Below are positions 34,257-43,240 of a stretch of DNA of 64,000 nt, piece by piece. The notes under the pieces were generated by a model. That model saw nothing but the letters and a program-made list of their open reading frames with translations. It ran no database searches and was not told the origin of the DNA. The position numbers and the translations under genes were made by a program. Within the stretch, counting starts at the first letter, position 1, and each line of letters starts with the position of its first letter. The DNA is from Flavobacteriales bacterium (GTDB taxonomy: Bacteria; Bacteroidota; Bacteroidia; Flavobacteriales_F; PHOS-HE28), in the NCBI GenBank assembly GCA_016705955.1, contig JADJKO010000001.1:682001-746000 (forward strand), in the 5' to 3' direction.

Positions 34257-35504
34257 ATGAGCGAAGCGACATCAGCGAAGAAACGCAGCCGACCGGCGAA
34301 GGAGAAGGGTGAGGAAAGCACCAAGCCTTCGACACCGCTCGGGGCTGGCGCCAACGGCCGCAAGCCAAAGGCCTTGAAGCCCGAAAAAGACAAATCCCTC
34401 GAAACCTGGATCTGGGATGCCGCCTGCTCCATACGCGGTGCCAAGGATGCGCCCAAGTACAAGGACTACATCCTGCCGCTCATCTTCACCAAGCGGCTGT
34501 GCGATGTGTTCGATGACGAGCTGGACCGCATTGCCGCCGAGGTAGGCTCGCGCGAAAAAGCGTTCCGCTTGGTGAAGGCCGATAAGAAGCTCGTGCGCTT
34601 CTACCTGCCGCTGGAACCGAAGGAGCCCACCGATGCCGTGTGGTCCGTCATCCGCACCCTCAGCGACAAGATCGGCGAGGAACTCACCACCCACCTGCGC
34701 GGCATCGCCAAGGCCAACCCGCTGCTGCAAGGCATCATCGACCGCGTGGACTTCAACGCCACCACCCACGGCCAGCGCGACCTGGCGGACGACCGCCTCA
34801 GCAACCTCATCGAGGCCGTGAGCACCAAGCGCCTTGGGCTCAAGGATGTGGAGGCCGACATCATCGGCAAGAGCTACGAATACCTCATCCGCAAATTCGC
34901 CGAGGGCGGCGGGCAGAGCGCGGGCGAGTTCTACACTCCCGGCGAAGTGGCCGAGATCATGGCCCGCGCGCTGGAGTGCGAGCCCGGCATGGAGGTGTAC
35001 GACCCCTGCTGCGGCAGCGGCGGGCTTCTCATCAAATGCGAGCTGGCGCTGAATGAACGGATGAAGGAAGGCGGCACCGTATCGACGGAAGGCGGACTTT
35101 CCAGTCCGCCACATACACCCGGGCGGACAGGAATGTCCGCCATCCCATCGAAGTATGCGCCCCTCCAGCTCCACGGACAGGAGTACGTGCCCGAGACCTG
35201 GGCCATGGCCAACATGAACATGATCATCCATGACATCTGGCCGATCGAGATCGGCGACACCTTCAAGAACCCCAAGTTCAAGGAAGGCGGCCGCCTGCAG
35301 ACCTTCGATCGCGTGGTGGCCAACCCCATGTGGAACCAGGACTGGTTCACCGAGGCGGACTATGCCAACGACGAGTGGGACCGCTTCCCCTCCGGCGCGG
35401 GCTTCCCCGGCAAGGCCAGTGCGGTGGTTGTTGGGGCGTGCCCCTCCTCAAATGCATACGGTGCCGACTTAATTCTGCGATCACCCAAACGAATGCCGAT
35501 ATAA
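34257..35504 (+). pseudogene. hsdM: Type I restriction-modification methylase HsdM, 3'-truncated
   Basis: The 415-residue product keeps the HsdM helical N-terminal domain (LETWIWDAACSIRG, YILPLIFTKRLCDVFDDEL), SAM motif I in YDPCCGSGGLLIKC (residues 248-261) and motif IV as NPMWNQDWF (356-364). Homology ends near FPSGAGFPGKASA at about 35423; intact HsdM proteins continue for 100-200 residues. The last 28 residues are read from foreign DNA. Residues about 274-298 are encoded by a palindromic insert. hsdS and most of hsdR are missing, so the type I system is dead here. A basic N-terminal extension (AKKRSRPAKEKG) is unusual. Confidence 0.85.
35091..35141. repeat. Double-hairpin REP-like element inside hsdM
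   Basis: Two perfect hairpins: GGCGGACT-N4-AGTCCGCC at 35091-35110 and GGCGGACA-N4-TGTCCGCC at 35122-35141, separated by 11 bases. The paired-hairpin layout resembles REPIN elements. It is read in frame in hsdM, adding a Ser/Pro/Gly-rich peptide between LNERMKE and YAPLQLHGQEY. Confidence 0.75.
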
Positions 35505-35512
35505 TCGGAGCC
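35424..35512. other. Left junction of the exchanged segment
   Basis: hsdM homology stops at about 35423. Immediately after is the hairpin GGGGCGTGCCCC (35433-35444), then AT-richer sequence leading to the RmuC start at 35513. The hairpin resembles GGGCGTGCCCC-type repeats seen at Bacteroidota element borders. No inverted terminal repeat was found. Confidence 0.45.
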
Positions 35513-36987
35513 ATGGAACCGATTCTCCTCATCGCGATACTCCTTCTTCTCATCGTCGCCGTATTGCTCCTGATCCTCCGTCGGCAGAAGCCCGATGACC
35601 GAATGGACGGCTTGCTTCAAAGGGTCAACTCCTTCAACCAGACGCTTGGTTCATTTCAATCGAGCCTGAAAGAGGACTTCCGCTTAGGCCGTGATGAACA
35701 CTCTAACCAAGCAAAAGAAACCAGAGCTGAGTCAGCCACGGCGTTCAAGGAATTTCGACTTGAGGTTGCTACTGCACTCGACAAGTTAAGTACTGACAAC
35801 ACTGCCGCACTCGACCGAATCAATAAGACATTGACCGATAAAGTAGCCGCTCTCATTGAGGCTTCGGAAAGAGCGACGCGACTCGCAAGGAGGATTTGGG
35901 TATTCGGTTCAAGCAACTGTCAGAGCAGGCCAAGAAAGACTCCGACCAACTACGTGAGAATCTCACAACCTCACTGAAGTCGTTCAATGATCTCCTCCGG
36001 GAGAAGTTTGGCCAACTGGAAACGAAGCAAGGTGAGCTGATTCTGAGCACGGAGAAGAAGCTTGAAGAAATGAGAGCCACAGTGGATGAGAAGCTCCAAA
36101 AGACGTTGACCGAAAGAATTGGCCAGTCGTTCGAGATGGTCGGCAAGCAGCTGGAAAATGTGCAGAAGGGACTTGGTGAAATGCAAACACTTGCCCAGGA
36201 TGTAGGCGGCCTGAAGAAGGTCCTAAGCAACGTTAAGATGCGAGGAGGCTATGGTGAAATCCAACTCGCGATGCTTCTCGAACAAGTATTGGCACCGGAG
36301 CAATACGAGGCGAACGTCAAGACAAAGACTGGTTCGAACGACGCAGTAGAATTCGCCATCAAATTGCCAGGGCGTGATGAAGCTTCATCGGTGGTCTATT
36401 TGCCTATCGACGCGAAGTTTCCGAAGGATGCTTACGAGCAGTTATTGGCAGCTTACGAACTTGGTGATGCAACAGGAATTGAGATTAGTGCGAAGGCATA
36501 CGAGGACCGAGTCAAGTCCATGGCCAAGACCATACACGACAAGTACATCGACCCTCCAAACACAACAGACTTTGCAATCATGTTCCTTCCGTTTGAGAGC
36601 ATGTATGCGGAGGTTATCCGGAAACCTGCCCTAGTGGAGGCACTGCAACGAGATTTCAAGATCCTTGTCGTTGGCCCGATGAATCTCGCGGGACTCTTGA
36701 ACAGTTTGCAAATGGGATTCCGCACACTGGCCATACAACAGCGCGCCAGCGAAGTATGGAAAGTCCTTGGCGCTGTGAAGACTGAGTTCGACAATTTTGG
36801 AGGACTGCTAGAGAAAGCGCAGAAGAATCTTGCTACTGCGAGCAACCAGATCGATGAGGTGGTTGGCCGCAGGACGCGAGCTATCAAGCGCACACTCAAA
36901 GACGTCCAAGCGTTGCCAGCGGCAGAAAGTCAGCAGCTCATACTGGAAGTAGCCACAGGAGAGGTCACTGATGAAGATGAAGCTTAA
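35513..36987 (+). CDS. rmuC: RmuC-family protein (frameshifted as read)
   Basis: The N-terminal part in one frame gives a membrane anchor (MEPILLIAILLLLIVAVLLL) and coiled coil; the C-terminal part in the next frame has the RmuC domain: LSNVKMRGGYGEIQLAMLLE, LPIDAKFPKDAYEQLLAAYE, FLPFESMYAEV, VVGPMNLAGLLNSLQMGFR. The Asp-x-Lys of PIDAKFP fits a PD-(D/E)xK nuclease core. Restoring one A near 35868-35871 gives a continuous EASEKSDATRKEDLGIRF. RmuC limits DNA inversion events and is frequent in restriction loci. The total length of about 490 is usual. GC is visibly lower than in hsdM. Confidence 0.82.
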
Positions 36988-37033
36988 TGCCACGCACATT
37001 GAAACAGTGGAGGTTCAAGCACCGTGTCCGTTC

Positions 37034-38664
37034 ATGAAGATCAGTCGTATCCATATCAGCAACTTCAGGTCCATCACGCAGGCTGAGTTCAGCACTTCGA
37101 GCATGAACATCTTCGTCGGACAGAACAACTGCGGAAAGACGAACTTCTTCGAAGCCCTCGAATTCTTCTTCAATGGTCTTGGTCGAGGCGGGAGTCTATC
37201 CGACGTTCACCACAAGAGAGACACGACAAAAGAGATCGTTGTCGAAGTGGAGTTCACCGGAGCGTTGGCCGGTGCTGAGCAAATGCAGAAAGCGGCGAAC
37301 AAGACCAAGATCCAGAAAGCACTTGATGGGTCTGATACTGTCGTATTCAAGCGCACTTCAACTGACCCCAAAGCCCGCACCATGTACGTAAGAGGGCTGA
37401 TGGTCGAGCCTGGTACCGGGTTCGACGCTGCGCTCAACGAGTTCCTCCCTAAGTTCGAGTATATCCATACCAAACAGTACTACGACGCTGTCGCCAAATA
37501 CACCAAGACATCTCCGATTGGCATCATGCTCTCAGGGGTTCTCGCAACCGTGCTTCAAAAGAACAGACAGTATCAGGCATTCCAGCAGAAATTCGCCGAC
37601 CTCTTTGAAGCGAAGGACTCTCAGGTACGAACCGAATTCGTGACCATTGGCAACAAAGTCAAGATCTATCTGGAAAAGCAGTTTCCGGATACGACAAAGG
37701 TCACATTCGAGGTAACGCCTCCCGCCTTCGATGACCTCCTGAAAAACTTTGAAACCACCATTGACGATGGTGTTGAGACCACGGCCGAAGAGAAAGGAGA
37801 TGGCATGCAACGTGCGTTGATGCTTGCCATCATTCAGGTTTACTCGGACTATCGCAAGGAGAACGAAGATCTCGGAAAGTCATTTCTGTTCTTCATTGAT
37901 GAGGCGGAACTACACCTTCACCCGGCAGCCCAACGTAAGCTCAAGTCCTTACTCCTCGAGCTGTCTCAAACTGGCGACCAAGTCTTCCTGAATACTCACT
38001 CCTCCGTGTTGGTTGCTGACGATGCCGTCGACCAGAAGATTTTCAAAGTGGAAAAGGACAATGGTGAGACCGACATTGTCGAGGCTGTATCAGCCGACAA
38101 GCCTTACATCACATTCGAGTTACTCGGTGGCAGCCCTTCAGACCTCTTGTTGCCGCGCAACTTCTTGGTGGTTGAAGGCGCAAGTGAGTATGAGTTCTTC
38201 ACAAGGCTGATCAAGCGGCTATACGGTGATAGGCCGAGAATTCAGATCATCAAAGCTCAAGGGGACATTGATCAGGCACAGCGGTCCATCAACTCAATTG
38301 AAAAGGTCTTCACACCCCTAGGTACGAGCATCTACCGCAACAAGGTCATTATCCTCATCGACCAGCCACATCCAGACCGCCGTGCAGGTGTGACCGCATT
38401 CGTCAACGCAAATGCTCATCTGCGTGCAAATGGCCAGTTCTTCGAATTACCGGCTAGAGATATTGAACAGTGCTATCCGAACCAAACTGACCCTGTACGT
38501 GGCAACTGGAAGAAGACACAAGTAGAAGTCGATGCAATGGACAGTCGCAAGAAGACCCAGCTTGCAAAGCACGTTGGGAACACCATCGCGCAGGTCCAAT
38601 TGAAGCCGAGATGCCTGACTGCTACAAGGCTCTGACGGAGTGTTGGGCCAAAGCCTTCGTCTAG
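37034..38664 (+). CDS. OLD-family ATPase with TOPRIM nuclease domain (frameshifted near end)
   Basis: About 543 residues. The RecF/OLD-type ATPase head has MKISRIHISNFRSITQ, Walker A VGQNNCGKTNFFEAL, a Walker B/HLHP motif FFIDEAELHLHPAAQRKL and a sensor LNTHSSVLVAD. The C-terminal TOPRIM has FLVVEGASEYEFFTRL and KVIILIDQ. OLD nucleases degrade DNA in phage defence; GajA of Gabija has the same architecture. As read, the frame ends at 38635, but adding one T near 38597 gives VQFEAEMPDCYKALTECWAK and a stop at 38664, a natural OLD C-terminus. It starts 46 bases after rmuC. There is no UvrD-like partner (GajB) nearby. Confidence 0.85.
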
Positions 38665-38776
38665 GTGCTCAGTGAGTTTGAACTAGCGGAACACATTCAA
38701 CATTTCGGCAGTAGTTTGTTCATCCACTGCTGATAGAATCCCCATCAACACGAATGCCCAAGTGCAGTCTGAACCT
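38665..38776. other. Intergenic gap in the defence segment
   Basis: About 110 bases of AT-richer sequence with no gene, probably containing the promoter of the restriction-modification fusion gene. No palindromic operator typical of a C-protein was recognised. Confidence 0.4.
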
Positions 38777-41350
38777 ATGAGCTTCATCAACGCCGATAAG
38801 ACCCACCTCTGGAAGGAGGACGTCGAACGCTCGATCGACTTCTACAATGATTGGTTCATCCGATTCGCGCCGGAGACCTTCCGGAAACAGCGCGAACGCA
38901 CTTCAGGGCAAGTCATATTCGCTTTGGAAGTGTCCGACTACTTGAGGCAATTGACACCTGAGCGGCTCATCGCACATCCGGGCATTCTGCCGGTTCTTCG
39001 TATGGCAGCCGCGCCTCCTTTGGCACGCGACCGGCTCGTTGGCTTGGCTCATGTAAGTAAGACTCTGATCAATGCCATGGAAGGCAGTGAGGTGGAGACG
39101 GGCCGGATCCCACCGCGGATGCCAAAGCAGCGCCTCTCAGATGAACTGGGCCGCATTTGCGACCTGCTAATGGAACTGGCGGATGGCGACCTCTTCACAT
39201 GGTTGGAGAATGGCACAGAACCGACGAAGCCTGCAATAGAACGGGCATCCGTCGTTGTCGCGGATAGATTGTGTGGAGCAGCTTCTGACCCGATCATTCG
39301 GAATGCACAGGAGCGGAGACAGCTAGACTCCCTGAAGAAATGGTTGACCAAGCGGAAGTATCGATTCATCCCTGTTGAGCGAGTGGTTGGATTTGGTTCC
39401 ATGGAGCCGGGCACCTTCACATTCCGACTCAACGTTCCAGTTGGCGAAGGCGAAACGTCCTACAACATTCCCGTAGACTGTGCTATTCAGCCGTTGTGGG
39501 CGACAACTGGCGACATGCCTTTGTTGATGGAGGCCAAGTCCGCAGGCGACTTCACCAACACGAACAAACGGCGCAAGGAAGAGGCACAGAAGATCAGGCA
39601 GCTACGTGAACGCTATGGGGCTAATGTGCGGTTCCTCCTGCTCCTGTGCGGCTACTTCGGTCCTGACTATCTCGGTTACGAAGCAGCCGAAGGGATCGAT
39701 TGGGTCTGGGAGCATCGCCTGAACGACCTCGCACAGGTGTTGAAGGACCCAAGCGCCGGTTCCACCTCGGTCGTAGAAGATCCTGCCGTGGCCTATGTCC
39801 CGAATGCCGTGGAGAGTCTTCGGCTGAAACAACAGGTGGAAATCGATGGGGGCCGCTCGGCGATGGAACGGAATCAGATGGGCCAATTCGCTACTCCATT
39901 GACACTTGCTGTCGAGGTGGTGGAACGCGCGGTCGGTCATCTTGAGTCCAAGGAAACGGTTCGCATGCTCGAACCATCATGCGGTACTGGTGCGTTCTTC
40001 TCAGCTCTTCGGCTCATAGCGCCAACCGCTCCGCATTTTGAATGCACGGGGGTTGAGGTCGATGCTCTCTTCGCGAACGCGGCCAAGGAACTCTGGGGCG
40101 GAACAGGAGTGGTGATCGAACAGGCCGACTTCCTCGAGTTTTCCGCTCGCGTGGACCAGAATAGCCGCTTCGATCTGCTCTGCGCCAACCCGCCCTACGT
40201 GCGCCATCATCATATGAGCAGTGAACAGAAGCGGGCATTGCAAGCAAGGGTGGCCAGCGAACTGCAACTTGCATCGAGCGGCTTGACCGGTCTGTATGTG
40301 TACTTCATTCTGCTGTCCCATTCAGTCCTTGCCGAAGGTGCTGTGGCGTCTTGGCTGATACCGTCCGAGTTCCTGGTTGTGAACTATGGTCGAGTGCTGC
40401 GCGAATACTTGACCAAGAAAGTCCAACTCATCGAGGTATTCCAGTTTGATCCGGAGGGTACACAGTTCGGTGATGCTTTGGTCTCATCATGCATTGTCAC
40501 CTACCGTAAAACCGCTCCGCGTGCAGACCATAAAGTCTTGCTCCGCTTCGGAACGAGCATGCGTCAAGCATCAAGTGAGCGCACAACAACGAGCGGCGAG
40601 TTGGCATCCGGTTCTCGTTGGCACATGCTGGAAAGCGAAGAAGCGCAGCCAGTGGACGAGGCTCAGGTCAGCGTTGGTGACCTCTTCAAGGTGCGCCGTG
40701 GAATTGCGACCGGTGCAAATGACTTCTTCATTCTCACACGCGAGCAGGTGCGCGAACATGACTTACCCAACGCCCTGCTACGACCTGTGTTCACAAGCCC
40801 GCGTCAACTGGAGAATGAGGTCATTGAGGCGGATGTGCGCGGTACCCCTCTTGTGAAAGAGCCGTTGTACTTGCTGGACAGTAACATGCCCTTGGCAGAG
40901 ATCGGACAGCACTACCCAACAGCGCATCGCTACTTGGAAGAGGGTCGGGAAGCAGGCGTAGCAAATGGCTACCTGTGCAAGTCGCGTGACATTTGGTACC
41001 AGCAAGAGAAACGAGAGCCCGCACCTTTCTTGCTGTCCTACATGGGCCGCTCAACATCGAAACGCTCTTCCCCTTTCCGATTCTTCCTGAACCGCAGCCG
41101 AGCCATCGCTACCAATGGATTCCTCTGTCTCTATCCAAAGCCAGCAATTGCAAGGTTGCTTCAAGAGGATCCACGACGCGAATTGGAGTTGCTTGAACTT
41201 CTCAACTCGATCAGTGCCGAAACGCTCAAACGGGGCGGTCGATCATATGGCGGCGGGCTTCAGAAAGTTGAGCCTAACGAACTCTTAGGCCTTCCAATCC
41301 CTGCTAGACCTGACTGGCTGGTCCTCGAAGAACAACTCACCCTAGTCTGA
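38777..41350 (+). CDS. XamI-like restriction endonuclease fused to N6-adenine methyltransferase
   Basis: An 857-residue single-chain enzyme. Residues 1-310 resemble XamI-family endonucleases (NADKTHLWKEDVERSIDFYN, SDYLRQLTPERLIAHPGILP) with a PD-(D/E)xK-like set: D234 in PVDCAI and E252/K254 in LLMEAKSAGD. Residues 360-480 form an Eco57I-type methyltransferase: motif X NQMGQFATPLTLAV, motif I MLEPSCGTGAFF (397-408) and motif IV NPPYVRHHH. The C-terminal third (VGDLFKVRRGIATGANDFF, SISAETLKRGGRSYGGGLQK) is a typical target-recognition domain. XamI is normally separate from its methylase, so this is a type IIG-like fusion. The ATG at 38777 fits the family start. No frameshift is seen. Confidence 0.85.
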   Translation: MSFINADKTHLWKEDVERSIDFYNDWFIRFAPETFRKQRERTSGQVIFALEVSDYLRQLTPERLIAHPGILPVLRMAAAPPLARDRLVGLAHVSKTLINAMEGSEVETGRIPPRMPKQRLSDELGRICDLLMELADGDLFTWLENGTEPTKPAIERASVVVADRLCGAASDPIIRNAQERRQLDSLKKWLTKRKYRFIPVERVVGFGSMEPGTFTFRLNVPVGEGETSYNIPVDCAIQPLWATTGDMPLLMEAKSAGDFTNTNKRRKEEAQKIRQLRERYGANVRFLLLLCGYFGPDYLGYEAAEGIDWVWEHRLNDLAQVLKDPSAGSTSVVEDPAVAYVPNAVESLRLKQQVEIDGGRSAMERNQMGQFATPLTLAVEVVERAVGHLESKETVRMLEPSCGTGAFFSALRLIAPTAPHFECTGVEVDALFANAAKELWGGTGVVIEQADFLEFSARVDQNSRFDLLCANPPYVRHHHMSSEQKRALQARVASELQLASSGLTGLYVYFILLSHSVLAEGAVASWLIPSEFLVVNYGRVLREYLTKKVQLIEVFQFDPEGTQFGDALVSSCIVTYRKTAPRADHKVLLRFGTSMRQASSERTTTSGELASGSRWHMLESEEAQPVDEAQVSVGDLFKVRRGIATGANDFFILTREQVREHDLPNALLRPVFTSPRQLENEVIEADVRGTPLVKEPLYLLDSNMPLAEIGQHYPTAHRYLEEGREAGVANGYLCKSRDIWYQQEKREPAPFLLSYMGRSTSKRSSPFRFFLNRSRAIATNGFLCLYPKPAIARLLQEDPRRELELLELLNSISAETLKRGGRSYGGGLQKVEPNELLGLPIPARPDWLVLEEQLTLV

Positions 41351-41363
41351 TAACACCAAGGCA

Positions 41364-41606
41364 ATGAACAAAACAACAGAGTACACCGCAGGCGTTCGTG
41401 GGATGGTTTCCTTGGCTACAGCCAAGAATCCAAGCATTGGCATTTACCAGGAGCATTTCATCAATGGGAACTTCGACTATGCTGTTCGACTTTCAAACGG
41501 CAGAGTTGTCGTATCGGCTGAATCTGCTCAAGACTTCGAGGCACAGCCCAGCAGCATCACGGATGAGATGATACAGCGCGTGGCCGACTCCTTCAAATCT
41601 CTTTAA
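41364..41606 (+). CDS. Small unknown protein of the defence segment
   Basis: An 80-residue acidic-ended protein (MNKTTEYTAGVRGMVSLATA, SIGIYQEHFINGNFDYAVRL, SITDEMIQRVADSFKSL). It follows the fusion enzyme by 13 bases on the same strand, with the same lower GC, so it is probably co-transcribed. No domain or motif is recognised. It could be a regulator, an inhibitor or an unrelated passenger. Confidence 0.55.
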   Translation: MNKTTEYTAGVRGMVSLATAKNPSIGIYQEHFINGNFDYAVRLSNGRVVVSAESAQDFEAQPSSITDEMIQRVADSFKSL

Positions 41607-41633
41607 TTCTTAACAAGCGCTCCACTGATGAAT

Positions 41634-41957
41634 GCACACAGAGATACCGTGCTCATCGACGAGGCGCACCGCACCACCGGCGGCGACCTGGGCAACTACC
41701 TGATGGCCGGGCTGCCCAACGCCAGTTACATCGGCTTCACCGGCACACCCATCGACAAGACGGCCTACGGGCGCGGCACCTTCAAGACCTTTGGCGGCGC
41801 CGACGACAAGGGCTATCTGCATAAGTACAGCATCGCGGACAGCATCGCCGATGGCACCACGTTGCCGCTGTACTACAACATAGCGCGCAACGAACTGCTG
41901 GTGCCGCACGAAACGCTGGACAAGGAATTCCTGAGCCTCGCCGATGCCGAAGTGTAG
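41634..41957 (+). pseudogene. hsdR: Type I restriction HsdR fragment
   Basis: About 107 codons from the helicase part of HsdR: DTVLIDEAHRTTGGDLGNYL (DEAH box), ASYIGFTGTPIDKTAYGRGT (motif III), then LLVPHETLDKEFLSLADAEV and a stop. Both ends are missing: the N-terminal nuclease and the first ATP-binding motif on the left, the last 500 or more residues on the right. It has the high GC of hsdM and is in the same orientation, so both are relics of one locus. Confidence 0.85.
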
Positions 41958-42136
41958 GCTTCCCTGAAGTTCGGCCAGTCATTACTGGAGGTGAAGACTT
42001 GATCCGGCCCGCCAGGGGCTACATTCAACACCACGTAGCCATGAGTAAAAGCAAGTTCACATATCGGCCTCCCCCTTCCTACGCCATTCGATCCTGGAAC
42101 TGAAGGGATCTTTGGCATCCCGTCCCGGCCACTGGC
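41958..42136. other. Right boundary region of the defence locus
   Basis: No gene is supported. The sequence returns to high GC and precedes the convergent YeiH gene. A translated piece on the minus strand (LAFTHGYVVLNVAPGG) looks protein-like and may be debris, but I cannot name it. Confidence 0.35.
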
Positions 42137-43150
42137 TCATCCCACCCCAAGGATCGCGATCAAGGACATCACGCTGATCAGGATCCACAACAGGATGCCC
42201 AGCACCATCGGTTTCACGCCCACGCTGCGCATGGTGCCCAGAGTGAGGCTGGCGCCGATGAGGAAGAGCGTGAGCGTCAACCCGCGTTTGGCCGCGAGCG
42301 TCAGCCATTCGTACACAACGGCGTACTGCGGGAAGTAACTGCTGAAGACCATGGCCCCGATGAAGAGGCCGATGAACCAAGGCATCTTCACCTTGCCGCC
42401 GCCTTTCATCACCAGCGCGGTGATCAACGAGAGCGGAACGATCCAGAGCGCGCGCTCCAGCTTCACCGTGGTGGCCACTTGTAGCGCTTCTTCGCCGAAC
42501 GCCGCGGCCGCGCCCACTACCGAACTGGTGTCGTGGATGGCGATGGCGCACCACAGGCCGAACTGGTGCTGGGTCATGTGCAACAGGTGGCCCAACAACG
42601 GAAAGACCAGCAGGGCCACGGAGTTGAGGATGAACACGGTGCCCAGCGCCACGGTCATTTGTTTGCGGTCCGCCTGCACGATGGGCGATACCGCAGCAAT
42701 GGCGCTGCCTCCGCAAATGGCGGTGCCGCTGGAGATGAGGAAGGCCGAGATGCCATCCACCCGCAAGCGCCTGGCGAGGAACCAGCCGAATAGGAGGGTG
42801 AGCACGATGGACGCCACCGTGAATGCCAGACCGTCCTTGCCGGCAGCCATGGCGTGGTGCAGGTTCATGCCGAACCCCAGGCCCACTACGGAGGCTTTCA
42901 ACAGCCATCCGGTGGCGGTGTGGTTCCACTTCGCGAAGGGATCGCCGATGGTGAGTGCCAGCACCAGGCCAAGCAGCAGCGCCAAGGGCGGACCCATGGC
43001 CGGGCTGAGGCAGAGCAGCATGGCCACGATGAAGACCGCTTTCCGGGCACGCGGGTCAACGTGCAAGGGCGGATCCATGTCCAGTGGCCCGGACTGTTCC
43101 GGCCCAGTGTTCCGCGTGGATGCAGGCATCTGCCCTTTCATGTTCGGCAC
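42137..43150 (-). CDS. YeiH/UPF0324-family putative sulfate exporter
   Basis: A 337-residue membrane protein with about ten helices. Family features are KASVVGLGFGMNLHHAM, SSGTAICGGSAIAAVSPIV, the loop AIAIHDTSSVVGAAAAFGEEA and KMPWFIGLFIGAMVF. Members are proposed to export sulfate or related anions, based on sulfonate-catabolism clusters. The N-terminal 40 residues are cytosolic and Pro/Asp-rich; a start at a later Met is possible. No sulfur gene is adjacent. Confidence 0.88.
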   Translation of the reverse strand: MPNMKGQMPASTRNTGPEQSGPLDMDPPLHVDPRARKAVFIVAMLLCLSPAMGPPLALLLGLVLALTIGDPFAKWNHTATGWLLKASVVGLGFGMNLHHAMAAGKDGLAFTVASIVLTLLFGWFLARRLRVDGISAFLISSGTAICGGSAIAAVSPIVQADRKQMTVALGTVFILNSVALLVFPLLGHLLHMTQHQFGLWCAIAIHDTSSVVGAAAAFGEEALQVATTVKLERALWIVPLSLITALVMKGGGKVKMPWFIGLFIGAMVFSSYFPQYAVVYEWLTLAAKRGLTLTLFLIGASLTLGTMRSVGVKPMVLGILLWILISVMSLIAILGVG

Positions 43151-43240
43151 GACCCGAAGGATGTTCCGGGGCGTAAAGGATATTCCACTAGCGCACGCAC
43201 CGATGCATGCCTGTACGTTGCGTTTTCCTGACCGGTCGGG

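Noticed and set aside
33689..34462. 257-codon open frame on the minus strand over the repeat array
   Set aside because: The frame is open only because the 21-nt period keeps phase and excludes stops; the heptad peptide differs in every frame and resembles no protein.
37034..38664. Complete Gabija system
   Set aside because: Only the GajA-like ATPase-TOPRIM protein is present; no UvrD-like GajB is found in the flanks.
41873..42118. Minus-strand frame containing LAFTHGYVVLNVAPGG
   Set aside because: Looks partly protein-like but overlaps the hsdR fragment and has no start, family or neighbour support.
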